Shown here: positions 41,001 through 53,621 of the stretch, in pieces | Numbering within the stretch: position 1 is the first letter of the stretch | Layout: each line of letters opens with the position of its first letter | From: Microglena sp. YARC | Taxonomy: Eukaryota > Chlorophyta > Chlorophyceae > Chlamydomonadales > Chlamydomonadaceae | Assembly: GCA_022414725.1 (NCBI GenBank) | Contig: CM039462.1 | Coordinates: 183,811,386-183,875,385, forward strand | DNA length: 64,000 nucleotides | Direction of reading: 5' to 3' | Program-made: the position numbers and the translations under genes | The notes under the pieces: generated by a model | What the model was told of the DNA's origin: nothing | Databases searched by the model: none | What the model saw: the letters and a program-made list of their open reading frames with translations, nothing else

Positions 41001-44000
41001 CACAGGTGGATAAGTAGAACAAGCTTCCCAAGCAAACAGCGCTATGAATGGGGCTCTATTTTATGATGTAGGTTGCTCAAGATGGCCTGCCTTGGCAGAC
41101 AACGCTCCTGCCCATGCCAGGAGAGGACACATGCACCGCAATCACACAAGCAAACGGCACCGTGAATGGGGCTCTGTTTTATGATATAGGTTGCTGAGGA
41201 TGGCCTGCCTCAGCTGATTACATTCCTGCTCACGCCACGAGAGGACACCTGCAACGCATTAGCACATGCAAACGGCGCCGTGAATGGGTCTCTGTTTTAT
41301 GAAGAAGGTTGCTGAGGATGACCTGATTCAACAGACAACGCCCCTGCTCACGCCAGGATAGGACACCTGCAACGCAATAGGCCCCCCCCCACCCCCCACC
41401 CCCCACAGCATACTAGGCACTCAACGTTGTGGACCAGGTGTGATGGCATGTGGCGGTTCTGGAAGCCCAATTTTTTTCAAATCTGAAAGTGTTTCTTTGG
41501 TAGCTGTATTGTTTTAGGCCTCCTCCAGGGACAGTGTTTTACAGCTTTTATAGCTTTTCAGGAAGCCCCCAGTCCAGGGAAGCCACCTTCCCTGGCTTGT
41601 CACCATACCCTAAATATAAGCCCAAGTCCCCCCCCACCCCCCCCCACCCACACACACTCCCCAAAAAAGCATACTAGGCGCTCTACGTAGTGGACCAGGT
41701 GTGATGGCATGTGGCGGTTCTGGAAGCCCAGGGATTTATTTTCAAATCTGCAAGTGGATTTTTCCAAGCTTCATGGTGTAAGGCCTCCTCCAGAGACAGC
41801 GTTTTACAGCTTTTTATAGTTTTTATAGCTGATACGGGAGTATAAAAAAAAGGGGGGGACACCTATCCCTAAAAAACCTGAGGGGGGCTGACCCCCCCCC
41901 CCCCCCCCCCCCCCTAAATCGAAATACCCCCTTTTTTAAAACTTAGATATGGATTGTGGGGGTTTACAGTATGGCGCACATAATGGCATCCTCGGAATTC
42001 CCACACAGGGATTGTCTGATAGTCAAAAATCAGTTTTTCAACCCCATTCACCCAACAACCCACCCACCCACCCAAGGGGTAGATACTTATTGCATAAGGT
42101 CCAAAGTGGTGCCAATGGACTGCTCTTGCCAAGGCCTACTCATGGGTGGTCTCAGAATGTCATTTGGAGGTCCGAGTAAAAGTTAGAAAACAGCTGAGGA
42201 AGGCTGACCCCATTCACCCACCCACCCAAGGGGTAGATACTTATTGCATTCACCCACCCAAGGGGTAGATACTTATTGCATAAGGTCCAAAGTGGTGCCA
42301 ATGGACTGCCCTTACCAAGGCCTACTCAAGGGTGGTCTCAGAATGCCATTTGGAGGTCTGAGTAAAAAGTTAGAAAAAAACCTGAGGAGGGCTGACCCCC
42401 CCCCCCCCCCCTTCTAAATGAGGTGTTCAGAATGACCTGGAAAATGTCTCATAATATCGCAATGATACATGCGATTACAGCCCCATTATCAGAAAAAATC
42501 AATCGGGAGAATGAATTTTTTGGAGGCCTTGACACCTCCTGGCTGATATAGCTTTTTAAAGCTTTCCAGGAAGCCCCCTGTCCAGGGAAGCCACCTACCC
42601 TGGCTTGTCACCATGCCCTATTTTGTTTTGCGTCGCGTCGCCTTTCCGCCACTGCATAGCGACGCGTCGCCTTTCCGCCACTGCATAGCGACGCGTCACT
42701 GATAGCGAACTGCATAGCGACGCGTCGCCTTTCCGCCACTGCATAGCGACGCGTCGCCTTTCCGCCACTGCATAGCGACGCGTCGCCTTTCCGCCACTGC
42801 ATAGCGACGCGTCGCCTTTCCGCCACTGCATAGCGACGCGTCGCCTTTTCCGCCACTGCATACTGCGACGCGTCGCGCCACTGCATAGCGACGCGTCGCC
42901 TTTCCGCCACTGCATAGCGACGCGTCGCCTTTCCGCCACTGCATAGCGACGCGTCGCCTTTCCGCCACTGCATAGCGACGCGTCGCCTTTCGCCACTGCA
43001 TAGCGACGCGTCGCCTTTCCGCCACTGCATAGCGACGCGTCGCCTTTCCGCCACTGCATAGCGACGCGTCGCCTTTCCGCCACTGCATAGCGACGCGTCG
43101 CCTTTCCGCCACTGCATAGCGACGCGTCGCCTTTCCGCCACTGCATAGCGACGCGTCGCCTTTCCGCCACTGCATAGCGACGCGTCGCCTTTCCGCCACT
43201 GCATAGCGACGCGTCGCCTTTCCGCCACTGCGCGACGCGTCGCCTTTCCGCCACTGCATAGCGACGCGTCGCCTTTCCGCCACTGCATAGCGACGCGTCG
43301 CCTTTCCGCCACTGCATAGCGACGCGTCGCCTTTCCGCCACTGCATAGCGACGCGTCGCCTTTCCGCCACTGCATAGCGACGCGTCGCCTTTCCGCCACT
43401 GCATAGCGACGCGTCGCCTTTCCGCCACTGCATAGCGACGCGTCGCCTTTCCGCCACTGCATAGCGACGCGTCGCCTTTCCGCCACTGCATAGCGACGCG
43501 TCGCCTTTCCGCCACTGCATAGCGACGCGTCGCCTTTCCGCCACTGCATAGCGACGCGTCGCCTTTCCGCCACTGCATAGCGACGCGTCGCCTTTCCGCC
43601 ACTGCATAGCGACGCGTCGCCTTTCCGCCACTGCATAGCGACGCGTCGCCTTTCCGCCACTGCATAGCGACGCGTCGCTTTCCGCCACTGCATAGCGACG
43701 CGTCGCCTTTCCGCCACTGCATAGCGACGCGTCGCCTTTCCGCCACTGCATAGCGACGCGTCGCCTTTCCGCCACTGCATAGCGACGCGTCGCCTTTCCG
43801 CCACTGCATAGCGACGCGTCGCCTTTCCGCCACTGCATAGCGACGCGTCGCCTTTCCGCCACTGCATAGCGACGCGTCGCCTTTCCGCCACTGCATAGCG
43901 ACGCGTCGCCTTTCCGCCACTGCATAGCGACGCGTCGCCTTTCCGCCACTGCATAGCGACGCGTCGCCTTTCCGCCACTGCATAGCGACGCGTCGCCTTT

Positions 44001-47000
44001 CCGCCACTGCATAGCGACGCGTCGCCTTTCCGCCACTGCATAGCGACGCGTCGCCTTTCCGCCACTGCATAGCGACGCGTCGCCTTTCCGCCACTGCATA
44101 GCGACGCGTCGCCTTTTCCGCCACTGCATAGCGACGCGTCGCCTTTCCGCCACTGCATAGCGACGCGTCGCCTTTCCGCCACTGCATAGCGACGCGTCGC
44201 CTTTCCGCCACTGCATAGCGACGCGTCGCCTTTCCGCCACTGCATAGCGACGCGTCGCCTTTCCGCCACTGCATAGCGACGCGTCGCCTTTTCCGCCACT
44301 GCATAGCGACGCGTCGCCTTTCCGCCACTGCATAGCGACGCGTCGCCTTTCCGCCACTGCATAGCGACGCGTCGCCTTTCCGCCACTGCATAGCGACGCG
44401 TCGCCTTTCCGCCACTGCATAGCGACGCGTCGCCTTTCCGCCACTGCATAGCGACGCGTCGCCTTTCCGCCACTGCATAGCGACGCGTCGCCTTTCCGCC
44501 ACTGCATAGCGACGCGTCGCCTTTCCGCCACTGCATAGCGACGCGTCGCCTTTCCGCCACTGCATAGCGACGCGTCGCCTTTCCGCCACTGCATAGCGAC
44601 GCGTCGCCTTTTCCGCCACTGCATAGCGACGCGTCGCCTTTCCGCCACTGCATAGCGACGCGTCGCCTTTCCGCCACTGCATAGCGACGCGTCGCCTTTC
44701 CGCCACTGCATAGCGACGCGTCGCCTTTCCGCCACTGCATAGCGACGCGTCGCCTTTCCGCCACTGCATAGCGACGCGTCGCCTTTCCGCCACTGCATAG
44801 CGACGCGTCGCCTTTCCGCCACTGCATAGCGACGCGTCGCCTTTCCGCCACTGCATAGCGACGCGTCGCCTTTCCGCCACTGCATAGCGACGCGTCGCCT
44901 TTCCGCCACTGCATAGCGACGCGTCGCCTTTCCGCCACTGCATAGCGACGCGTCGCCTTTCCGCCACTGCATAGCGACGCGTCGCCTTTCCGCCACTGCA
45001 TAGCGACGCGTCGCCTTTCCGCCACTGCATAGCGACGCGTCGCCTTTCCGCCACTGCGCATAGCGACGCGTCGCCTTTCCGCCACTGCATAGCGACGCGT
45101 CGCCTTTCCGCCACTGCATAGCGACGCGTCGCCTTTCCGCCACTGCATAGCGACGCGTCGCCTTTCCGCCACTGCATAGCGACGCGTCGCCTTTCCGCCA
45201 CTGCATAGCGACGCGTCGCCTTTCCGCCACTGCATAGCGACGCGTCGCCTTTTCCGCCACTGCATAGCGACGCGTCGCCTTTCGCCACTGCATAGCGACG
45301 CGTCGCCTTTCCGCCACTGCATAGCGACGCGTCGCCTTTCCGCCACTGCATAGCGACGCGTCGCCTTTCCGCCACTGCATAGCGACGCGTCGCCTTTCCG
45401 CCACTGCATAGCGACGCGTCGCCTTTCCGCCACTGCATAGCGACGCGTCGCCTTTCGCCACTGCATAGCGACGCGTCGCCTTTCCGCCACTGCATAGCGA
45501 CGCGTCGCCTTTCCGCCACTGCATAGCGACGCGTCGCCTTAGCGACGCGTCCGCCACTGCATAGCGACGCGTCGCCTTTCCGCCACTGCATGCGACGCGT
45601 CGCCTTTCCGCCACTGCATAGCGACGCGTCGCCTTTCCGCCACTGCATAGCGACGCGTCGCCTTTCCGCCACTGCATAGCGACGCGTCGCCTTTCCGCCA
45701 CTGCATAGCGACGCGTCGCCTTTCCGCCACTGCATAGCGACGCGTCGCCTTTCCGCCACTGCATAGCGACGCGTCGCCTTTTCCGCCACTGCATAGCGAC
45801 GCGTCGCCTTTCCGCCACTGCATAGCGACGCGTCGCCTTTCCGCCACTGCATAGCGACGCGTCGCCTTTTCCGCCACTGCATAGCGACGCGTCGCCTTTC
45901 CGCCACTGCATAGCGACGCGTCGCCTTTCGCCACTGCATAGCGACGCGTCGCCTTTCCGCCACTGCATAGCGACGCGTCGCCTTTTCCGCCACTGCATAG
46001 CGACGCGTCGCCTTTCCGCCACTGCATAGCGACGCGTCGCCTTTTCCGCCACTGCATAGCGACGCGTCGCCTTTCCGCCACACTGCATAGCGACGCGTCG
46101 CCTTTCCGCCACTGCATAGCGACGCGTCGCCTTTCCGCCACTGCATAGCGACGCGTCGCCTTTCCGCCACTGCATAGCGACGCGTCGCCTTTCCGCCACT
46201 GCATAGCGACGCGTCGCCTTTCCGCCACTGCACTAGCGACGCGTCGCCTTTCCGCCACTGCATAGCGACGCGTCGCCTTTCCGCCACTGCATAGCGACGC
46301 GTCGCCTTTCCGCCACTGCATAGCGACGCGTCGCCTTTCCGCCACTGCATAGCGACGCGTCGCCTTGCCGCCACTGCATAGCGACGCGTCGCCTTTCCCC
46401 ACTGCATAGCACTGCATAGCGACGCGTCGCCTTTCCGCCACTGCATAGCGACGCGTCGTCGCCTTTCCGCCACTGCATAGCGACGCGTCGCCTTTCCGCA
46501 CTGCATAGCGACGCGTCGCCTTTCCGCCACTGCATAGCGACGCGTCGCCTTTTCCGCCACTGCATAGCGACGCGTCGCCTTTCCGCCACTGCATAGCGAC
46601 GCGTCGCCTTTCCGCCACTGCATAGCGACGCGTCGCCTTTCCGCCACTGCATAGCGACGCGTCGCCTTTCCGCCACTGCATCTAGCGACGCGTCGCCTTT
46701 CCGCCACTGCATAGCGACGCGTCGCCTTTTCCGCCACTGCATAGCGACGCGTCGCCTTTCGCCACTGCATAGCGACGCGTCGCCTTTTCCGCCACTGCAT
46801 AGCGACGCGTCGCCTTTCCGCCACTGCATAGCGACGCGTCGCCTTTCCGCCACTGCATAGCGACGCGTCGCCTTTCCGCCACTGCATAGCGACGCGTCGC
46901 CTTTCCGCCACTGCATAGCGACGCGTCGCCTTTCCGCCACTGCATAGCGACGCGTCGCCTTTCCGCCACTGCATAGCGACGCGTCGCCTTTCCGCGCACT

Positions 47001-49483
47001 GCATTAGCGACGCGTCGCCTTTCCGCCACTGCATAGCGACGCGTCGCCTTTTTCCGCCACTGCATAGCGACGCGTCGCCTTTCCGCCACTGCATAGCGAC
47101 GCGTCGCCTTTCCGCCACTGCATAGCGACGCGTCGCCTTTCCGCCACTGCATAGCGACGCGTCGCCTTTCCGCCACTTGCATAGCGACGCGTCGCTTTCC
47201 GCCACTGCATAGCGACGCGTCGCCTTTTCCGCCACTGCATAGCGACGGCGTCGCCTTTTCCGCCACTGCATAGCGACGCGTCGCCTTTCCGCCACTGCAT
47301 AGCGACGCGTCGCCTTTCCGCCACTGCATAGCGACGCGTCGCCTTTCCGCCACTGCATAGCGACGCGTCGCCTTTCGCCACTGCATAGCGACGCGTCGCC
47401 TTTCCGCCACTGCCATAGCGACGCGTCGCCTTTCTGCCACTTGCATAGCGACGCGTCGCCTTTCGCCACTGCATATCGCCTTTCCGCCACTGCATAGCGA
47501 CGCGTCGCCTTTCCGCCACTGCATAGCGACGCGTCGCCTTTCCGCCACTGCATAGCGACGCGTCGCCTTTCGCCACTTTGCATAGCGACGCCGTCGCTTT
47601 CTGCCCACTGCATAGCGACGCGTCGCCTTTCCGCCACTGCATAGCGACGCGTCGCCTTTCCGCCACCGCATAGCGACGTGTCGCCTTTTCCGCACTGCAT
47701 AGCGACGCGTCGCCTTTCCGCCACTGCATAGCGACGCGTCGCCTTTCCGCCAAGCTGCATAGCGACGCGTCGCTTTCCGCCACTGCATAGCGACGCGTCG
47801 CCTTTCCGCCACTGCATCAGCGACGCGTCGCCTTTTCCGCCACTGCATAGCGACGTGTCGCCTTTCCGCCACTGCATAGCGACGCGTCGCCTTTTCCGCC
47901 ACTGCATAGCGACGCGTCGCCTTTCCGCCTTAGCGACGCGTCGCCTTCCGCCACTGCATAGCGGACGCGTCGCGCCACTGCATAGCGACGCTCGCCTGCC
48001 TACTGCATAGCGACGCGTCGCCCTTTCCGCCACTGCATAGCGACGCGTCGCCTTTCCGCCACTGCATAGCGACGCGTCGCCTTTTCCGCCACTGCATAGC
48101 GACGCGTCGCCTTTCCGCCACTGCATAGCGACGCGTCGCCTTTCCGCCACTGCATAGCGACGCGTCGCCTTTGCGCCACTGCATAGCGACGCGTCGCCTT
48201 TCCGCCACTGCATAGCGACGCGTCGCCTTTCCGCCACTTGCATAGCGACGCGTCGCCTTTCGCCACTGCATAGCGACGCGTCGCCTTTCCGCCACTGCCA
48301 TAGCATAGCGACGCGTCGCCTTTCCGCCACTGCATAGCGCAACGCGTCGCCTCCGCCACTGATAGCGACGCGTCGCCTTTCCGCCACTGCATAGCAATGC
48401 AACGCATGGTCTTGCAAAAGTAGTCAGACAAGTCCTATGCAGCATTGCAAGCGACGCGGAAAATGGCCGTGAGTGTGTTGGCAACGGAACGATAGGTGGC
48501 AACGGAAATGGAGCTGACCAAAGCCAGTTAGTTATGAGACAGTTGGCTGACGTGTCAGGCTTCCTCTCGGTCGACGGACGCACAGACGGACAAATGGGTA
48601 ACCCTGGGGGCTCCGCTAAAAATAAAGCCTACCTGGAGCTCTAAGTCGCGGATCAGGTATGATGACAGGTGGCGGTTCTGGAAGCCCACTACTCTGGGCC
48701 CCCCCTGGCGCATCCCTTGAGGGGGAGGATGCTGGATCTAGCTGGCAACTGGCCTCATTGCTTTGGCTGCTACTGCCCCCGTTCACTTGTGAGGAGGAAG
48801 ACGGCGCGGCAGTGGCGGTGGCGTCGATTGTGAGGAGGGCGGACGAGCCTGGGGGTTGTGGTGACTGGGGGAAGGTGGCTGCTGTGGCCGTGGCTACTGC
48901 TGCAGCTGCTGATACTTCTTGCTCTTCGTTGGCAATCTGCAGGCGGCAGTGGGTGGGGTGGGGGTGGGGTGGGGGTGGGGGTGGGGTGGGGGGTGGGCAA
49001 GCGGCAGTGGGTGGGGTGGGGGTGGGGGTGGGCAGGCGGCAGTGGGTGGGGCGGCAGTGGGTGGGGTGGGGTGGGGGTGGGCAGGCGGCAGTGGGTGGGG
49101 CGGCAGTGGGTGGGTGGGGGTGGGGGTGGGGGTGGGTAATGATTGTGAGATTTTGAACTGCATGACCGGAAAATAAATAGTGGTGGCAGTGGCGGCAGCG
49201 TCTATTGTGAGGAGGGCGGACGAGCCTGAGGGGTGTGGCGGCTGGGGGAACGTGGCTGCTGCTACAGATGCTGATACCTCTTGCTCCTTGTTGACAATCT
49301 GCAGGCGGCAGGGGGGAGTAAATGAATGTGATAATTGAACTGCATGACCGGGAAATAAATGGTGGCAGTGGCGGCAGCGTCTCTTGTGAGGAGGGCGGAC
49401 GAGCCTGAGGGGTATGGCGGCTGGGGGAAGGTGGCTGCTGCTACAGATGCTGATACCTTTGCTCCTTGTTGACCCCATCTCCC

Positions 49484-49514
<31 letters not shown>

Positions 49515-49988
49515 CCAAACACACACTCCTGCACCTGCCGATGCATCTCATCAAGCAGATACCAGGCTGTCCCTAGAACCTCAACTGCCCTCTGTAAGAA
49601 GCTCAGAGTTGTCCCTGTGTCACATTCCCTCTCAGCTCCAGAAGACCCCCCCCCCCCTCCTGCTGAGACCCCCTCCCCCCCCCCCCCTCCCCCCTATCTC
49701 CCCCCCCCCGACACACACCCTCCCCTCCCTCCCCCCCCCCCCCACACACACACACACACCCTCCCCCACACACACACACCATCTCCCCGCCACACACACC
49801 CCACTTCTTCCCACCACTACCCCCCCCCCCCCCTCGCCACCTCCTTGTCACACCCACTCCATCCTGCACCCACGCACCTGCCGATGCATCTCATCAAGCA
49901 GGTACCAGGCTGTCCCATCTCTGTCTTTCTCAGCTTCAGAAGAAGGGCCCCCCCTCCCGCTGACCCCCCCCCCCCCCCCCCCCACCAC

Positions 49989-50029
<41 letters not shown>

Positions 50030-51980
50030 CCCCCCACACACACACACCCCACCCCTTCACACCCCTCCCCCCGCACCCTCGCCACCCCTTGTCACACCCA
50101 CTCCCACTCCATCCTGCACCCACGCACCTGCCGATGCATCTCATCAAGCAGGTACCAGGGCTGTCCCTAGGACCTCAACTGCCTCTGTAAGAAGCTCAGA
50201 GGTGTCCCTGTCACTATCCTTCTTAACCGCAGAGGACGTCCCCCCCTCCTGCTGCCCCCCCCCCCCGCCCACACACACACACCCCCACCCCCACCCCCAC
50301 ACACAAACACACCCTCACACCCATCTCCTCCCCCCTTCCTCACACACACACCCTTCCCCCCCCCCCCTTCACCTTCCTCCTCACACTCGCCACCCCTTGA
50401 CACACCCACTGTCCCACTCCCACTCCAGCCTGCACCCACGCACCTGCCGGTGCATCTCATCAAGCAGGTACCAGGCTGTCCCTAGGACCTCAACTGCCTC
50501 TGTAAGAAGCTCAGAGGTTTCCCTATCTCCATCCTTCTCAGCTCCAGAGAAAGGCACCCCCTCCTGCTGAGTCACCCCCCCATAAGGGAGGCTCGCTTGG
50601 CGTTGCTTAAATAGGCCTAGGGCAGCCTCAGCAGTCTGAAGCATGACTAAGGGCTGGGACCAGAAGCCAACTTGGGCCGCCTTCCGGAAGGAGGGCAAGG
50701 CGGCTGAGAAGTTGCCCAGCTGCATTTGCTGTACTGCTGAGTTGTACAGCAGAGGACATTCCTGCAGGGGGCTGCGCCCGCTAAATTCACTGCTCGAGGC
50801 ACCCCTTGAGGGGGCGCTGTTGGGGGGGGCTTGGTCGTAGGGGAAAGATGAGGGGGAGGCCTCGGCCGAGGACCCCCCACTGTGCTGACTAGGTCTAGAT
50901 ACCTGAGCGGAGGCAAATGATGTTGCCTGGGCGAAACATAGCGCTGCTAGCTGGTGCTTGCCCCGACAGTGGAGAGCTATGCCCAGGTTATTGAGAAGTA
51001 AGGGTTTGTGGTGTTGAGAGGATGACCTGGATGGTTTGTTGGCCATAGCTGAGGCTTCGGGCCCCCCTGGTCCTTTTTGGGTGGCAGCAGGACACGGAGG
51101 AGGGATGAGGTGGTGAGGTCTATAGGAGGCTTAGGGTCCAGGCCCCCCTGAGTGGACTCTCCTTGCCATGTTGGCCCTGGCTGTCCAGACAGGAGGGCTA
51201 GGGATGTTAGCAGGGTTTTGCATGCCTCGTCATGGGAGCCGGTGAGAAGCTGCAGCTGTGCTTGGGCTATAGCTCCCATGCGATCCTCTTCGTCTGCGTA
51301 CTGCCCCGGTGGGCAGGACACCTCAGGTGGTGCTATGTTGGCGTGTTGGAGCTAGCTGCTGCAGGACACCGGTGCAGTACAGCCACCCGGGTCCTGTAGT
51401 GCCTCACAAGCTGTTCTATATTTGGTTGCTGAGGTTCAGGTAAACCCTGTTGGTTAAGTAACCGCCGGGCTATCTGCATAGGTTCTGAGTTCCAGCGGGA
51501 CACTAGGGGCACAACTATATGCCTTCCAGCAGCAGAAGCAGTACTTGCACCATCACAGCCTGGCGCCGGGGAGCTAGTAATAGCGGCACCAGCTGGCATC
51601 TGTCCCCCACTGCTGGATGTTGCATTTGCCTTGCCGCTACCGCGGGCTGTGGGATCGCACTTCGCACTACAACTTCTACTGCTCCCTGGGGCGGTACCAC
51701 TGTGGCTCCGGAACCGCTTGGTTAGGGGTGGCACCATTCTTTCGAGCGTCGCCAGGGTGGCAGCGGCCTGAACAGGCTGCTGTAGTGCCAAATGTACATC
51801 TAGCAGTAGGAGGACCACATGCAAGGCTGCCCGTCAAACAAAGACTCAATGTCATCGTACAGGGGACGGAGCTGCTCGCAGCTGCTTCGTACTGCTGTCG
51901 ATTAAACAAGAGGATGGCCTGGGTGGTGGAAAACAACAGGAGGTGTGAACGTTAGATGTTGCCCCTTTGTGTCTATTACA

Positions 51981-52017
<37 letters not shown>

Positions 52018-53573
52018 ACATAAATAAATAAATAAATAAATAATCCTACTCAGTCCAGCAGAAGCCCCCCCCCCCCACCCCTCCCCAACTCATCCTACCC
52101 CAGGCCAGCAGAAGCAACTCCCCCCCCCACCCCCCCCACCCCCCACCCAACACACACACACCACACACCCCACCACACCCCACTCCAGCAGAACCACCCG
52201 TTCCCTCCCCCCAACCACCGACCGCACCCAGTCCAGCAGAATGACCTCCCCCACCCACCCACACCCACACACCCCACCCCACCCATCCCACTCCAGCAGA
52301 ATGACCTCCCCCCCCCCCGCCCGCCCACCACACACACCCCACACCCCTTCCCACCCCACCCCACCACCCACACACACATACACCCACCGAGTTCAACTAA
52401 AATGACGGATGCATCAGTCACATTCACCCCACCCCCACCCCCCACCCACCCCATAAACACACACCACCTAATCCTACCCCACTCCTACAGAATGACCTCC
52501 CCCCCTACCCCCCCCGCCCACCACACACACACACCACACCACCCCCACCACCCACCTACACATACACCCACCGAGTTCAACTTAATGACGGATGCATCAG
52601 TAGCATTCAAATGCTGTCGAGACTCAGAAGGAAGCTTTACATTGGAAGTGCTCTTCCCATTATATGAAGTGGAGGTAGCTTCCGACTGCCTTCCTTGGTG
52701 ATCCTCCTGCACAAAAAGGCGGAGGGGTGGTTTAGGGTTTAGGGTTTAAGGGACATGTCAGGGGGTCATTTCACATTCATGCCATAGCTTCTCTTTTGGC
52801 TACGAGCAGCAGCTTCTAGGCAGCTCCCCTGTCTACCTTCCTTGGTGATCTTCCTGCCCAAAGGAAGGCGGAGGGGTCGTTTTAGGGCTTAGGGTTCAGG
52901 GTTTGGGGTTTAAGGGACAGAAGTCAGGGGACCATTTCACTTTCATGCCATAGCACATCTTTTTTTTGGCTACAAGCAACAGCTTCTAGGTAGCTCCCCT
53001 GACTGCCTTCTTTGGTGATCTTCCTGCAAAATGAGGCGGAGGGGTCGTTCTAGGGTTCAGGGTTTGGGGTTTGGGGGACAGAAGTCAGGGGATCATTTGA
53101 CTTTCATGCCATAGCTTGTTTTTTTGGTTACGAGCAACAGCTTCTAGGCAGCTTCCCTGATAGCCTTTCTTGGTGGTCTTCCTGCCCAAAGGAGGCGGAG
53201 GGTTTGTTCTAGGGTTCAGGGTTCAGGGTTTGGGGGTTGGGAGACAGAAGTCAGGGGATCATTTCACTTTCATGCCATACCTTGTTTTTTTTGCTATGAG
53301 GAAAAGCTTCTAGGCAGCTCCCCTGATAGCCTCCCTTGGTGATCTTCCTGCCCAAAGGAGGCGGAGGGGTCGTTCTAGGGTTCAGGGTTCAGGGTTTGGG
53401 GGACAGAAGTCAGGGGATCATTTCACTTTCATGCCATAGCTTGCTTTTTGTCTACGAGGGATTCTCTAAGCTTCTAGGCAGCTTCCCTGATAGCCTTCCT
53501 TGGTGATCTTCCTGCTCAAAGGAGGCGGAGGGGTGGGACAGATGTGAGGGGTTGGTTAACTTTATGCTGTACG

Positions 53574-53621
<48 letters not shown>

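Noticed and set aside
42630..48395. Possible CRISPR array, because of 29-bp repeats
   Set aside because: Units are head to tail with no spacers, there are no cas genes, and the context is a eukaryotic intron.
42595..48417. ORFs of 1940, 1167, 960 and 406 codons on the minus strand
   Set aside because: They are translations of a 29-bp tandem repeat with no stop in any frame. The three frames give the same peptide motif in rotation, which is diagnostic of a satellite, not a protein.
49480..50570. Plus-strand Pro/His/Thr-rich ORFs (258 and 317 codons)
   Set aside because: They read through C-tracts, CA repeats and duplicated antisense exon pieces, with no domain or start context.
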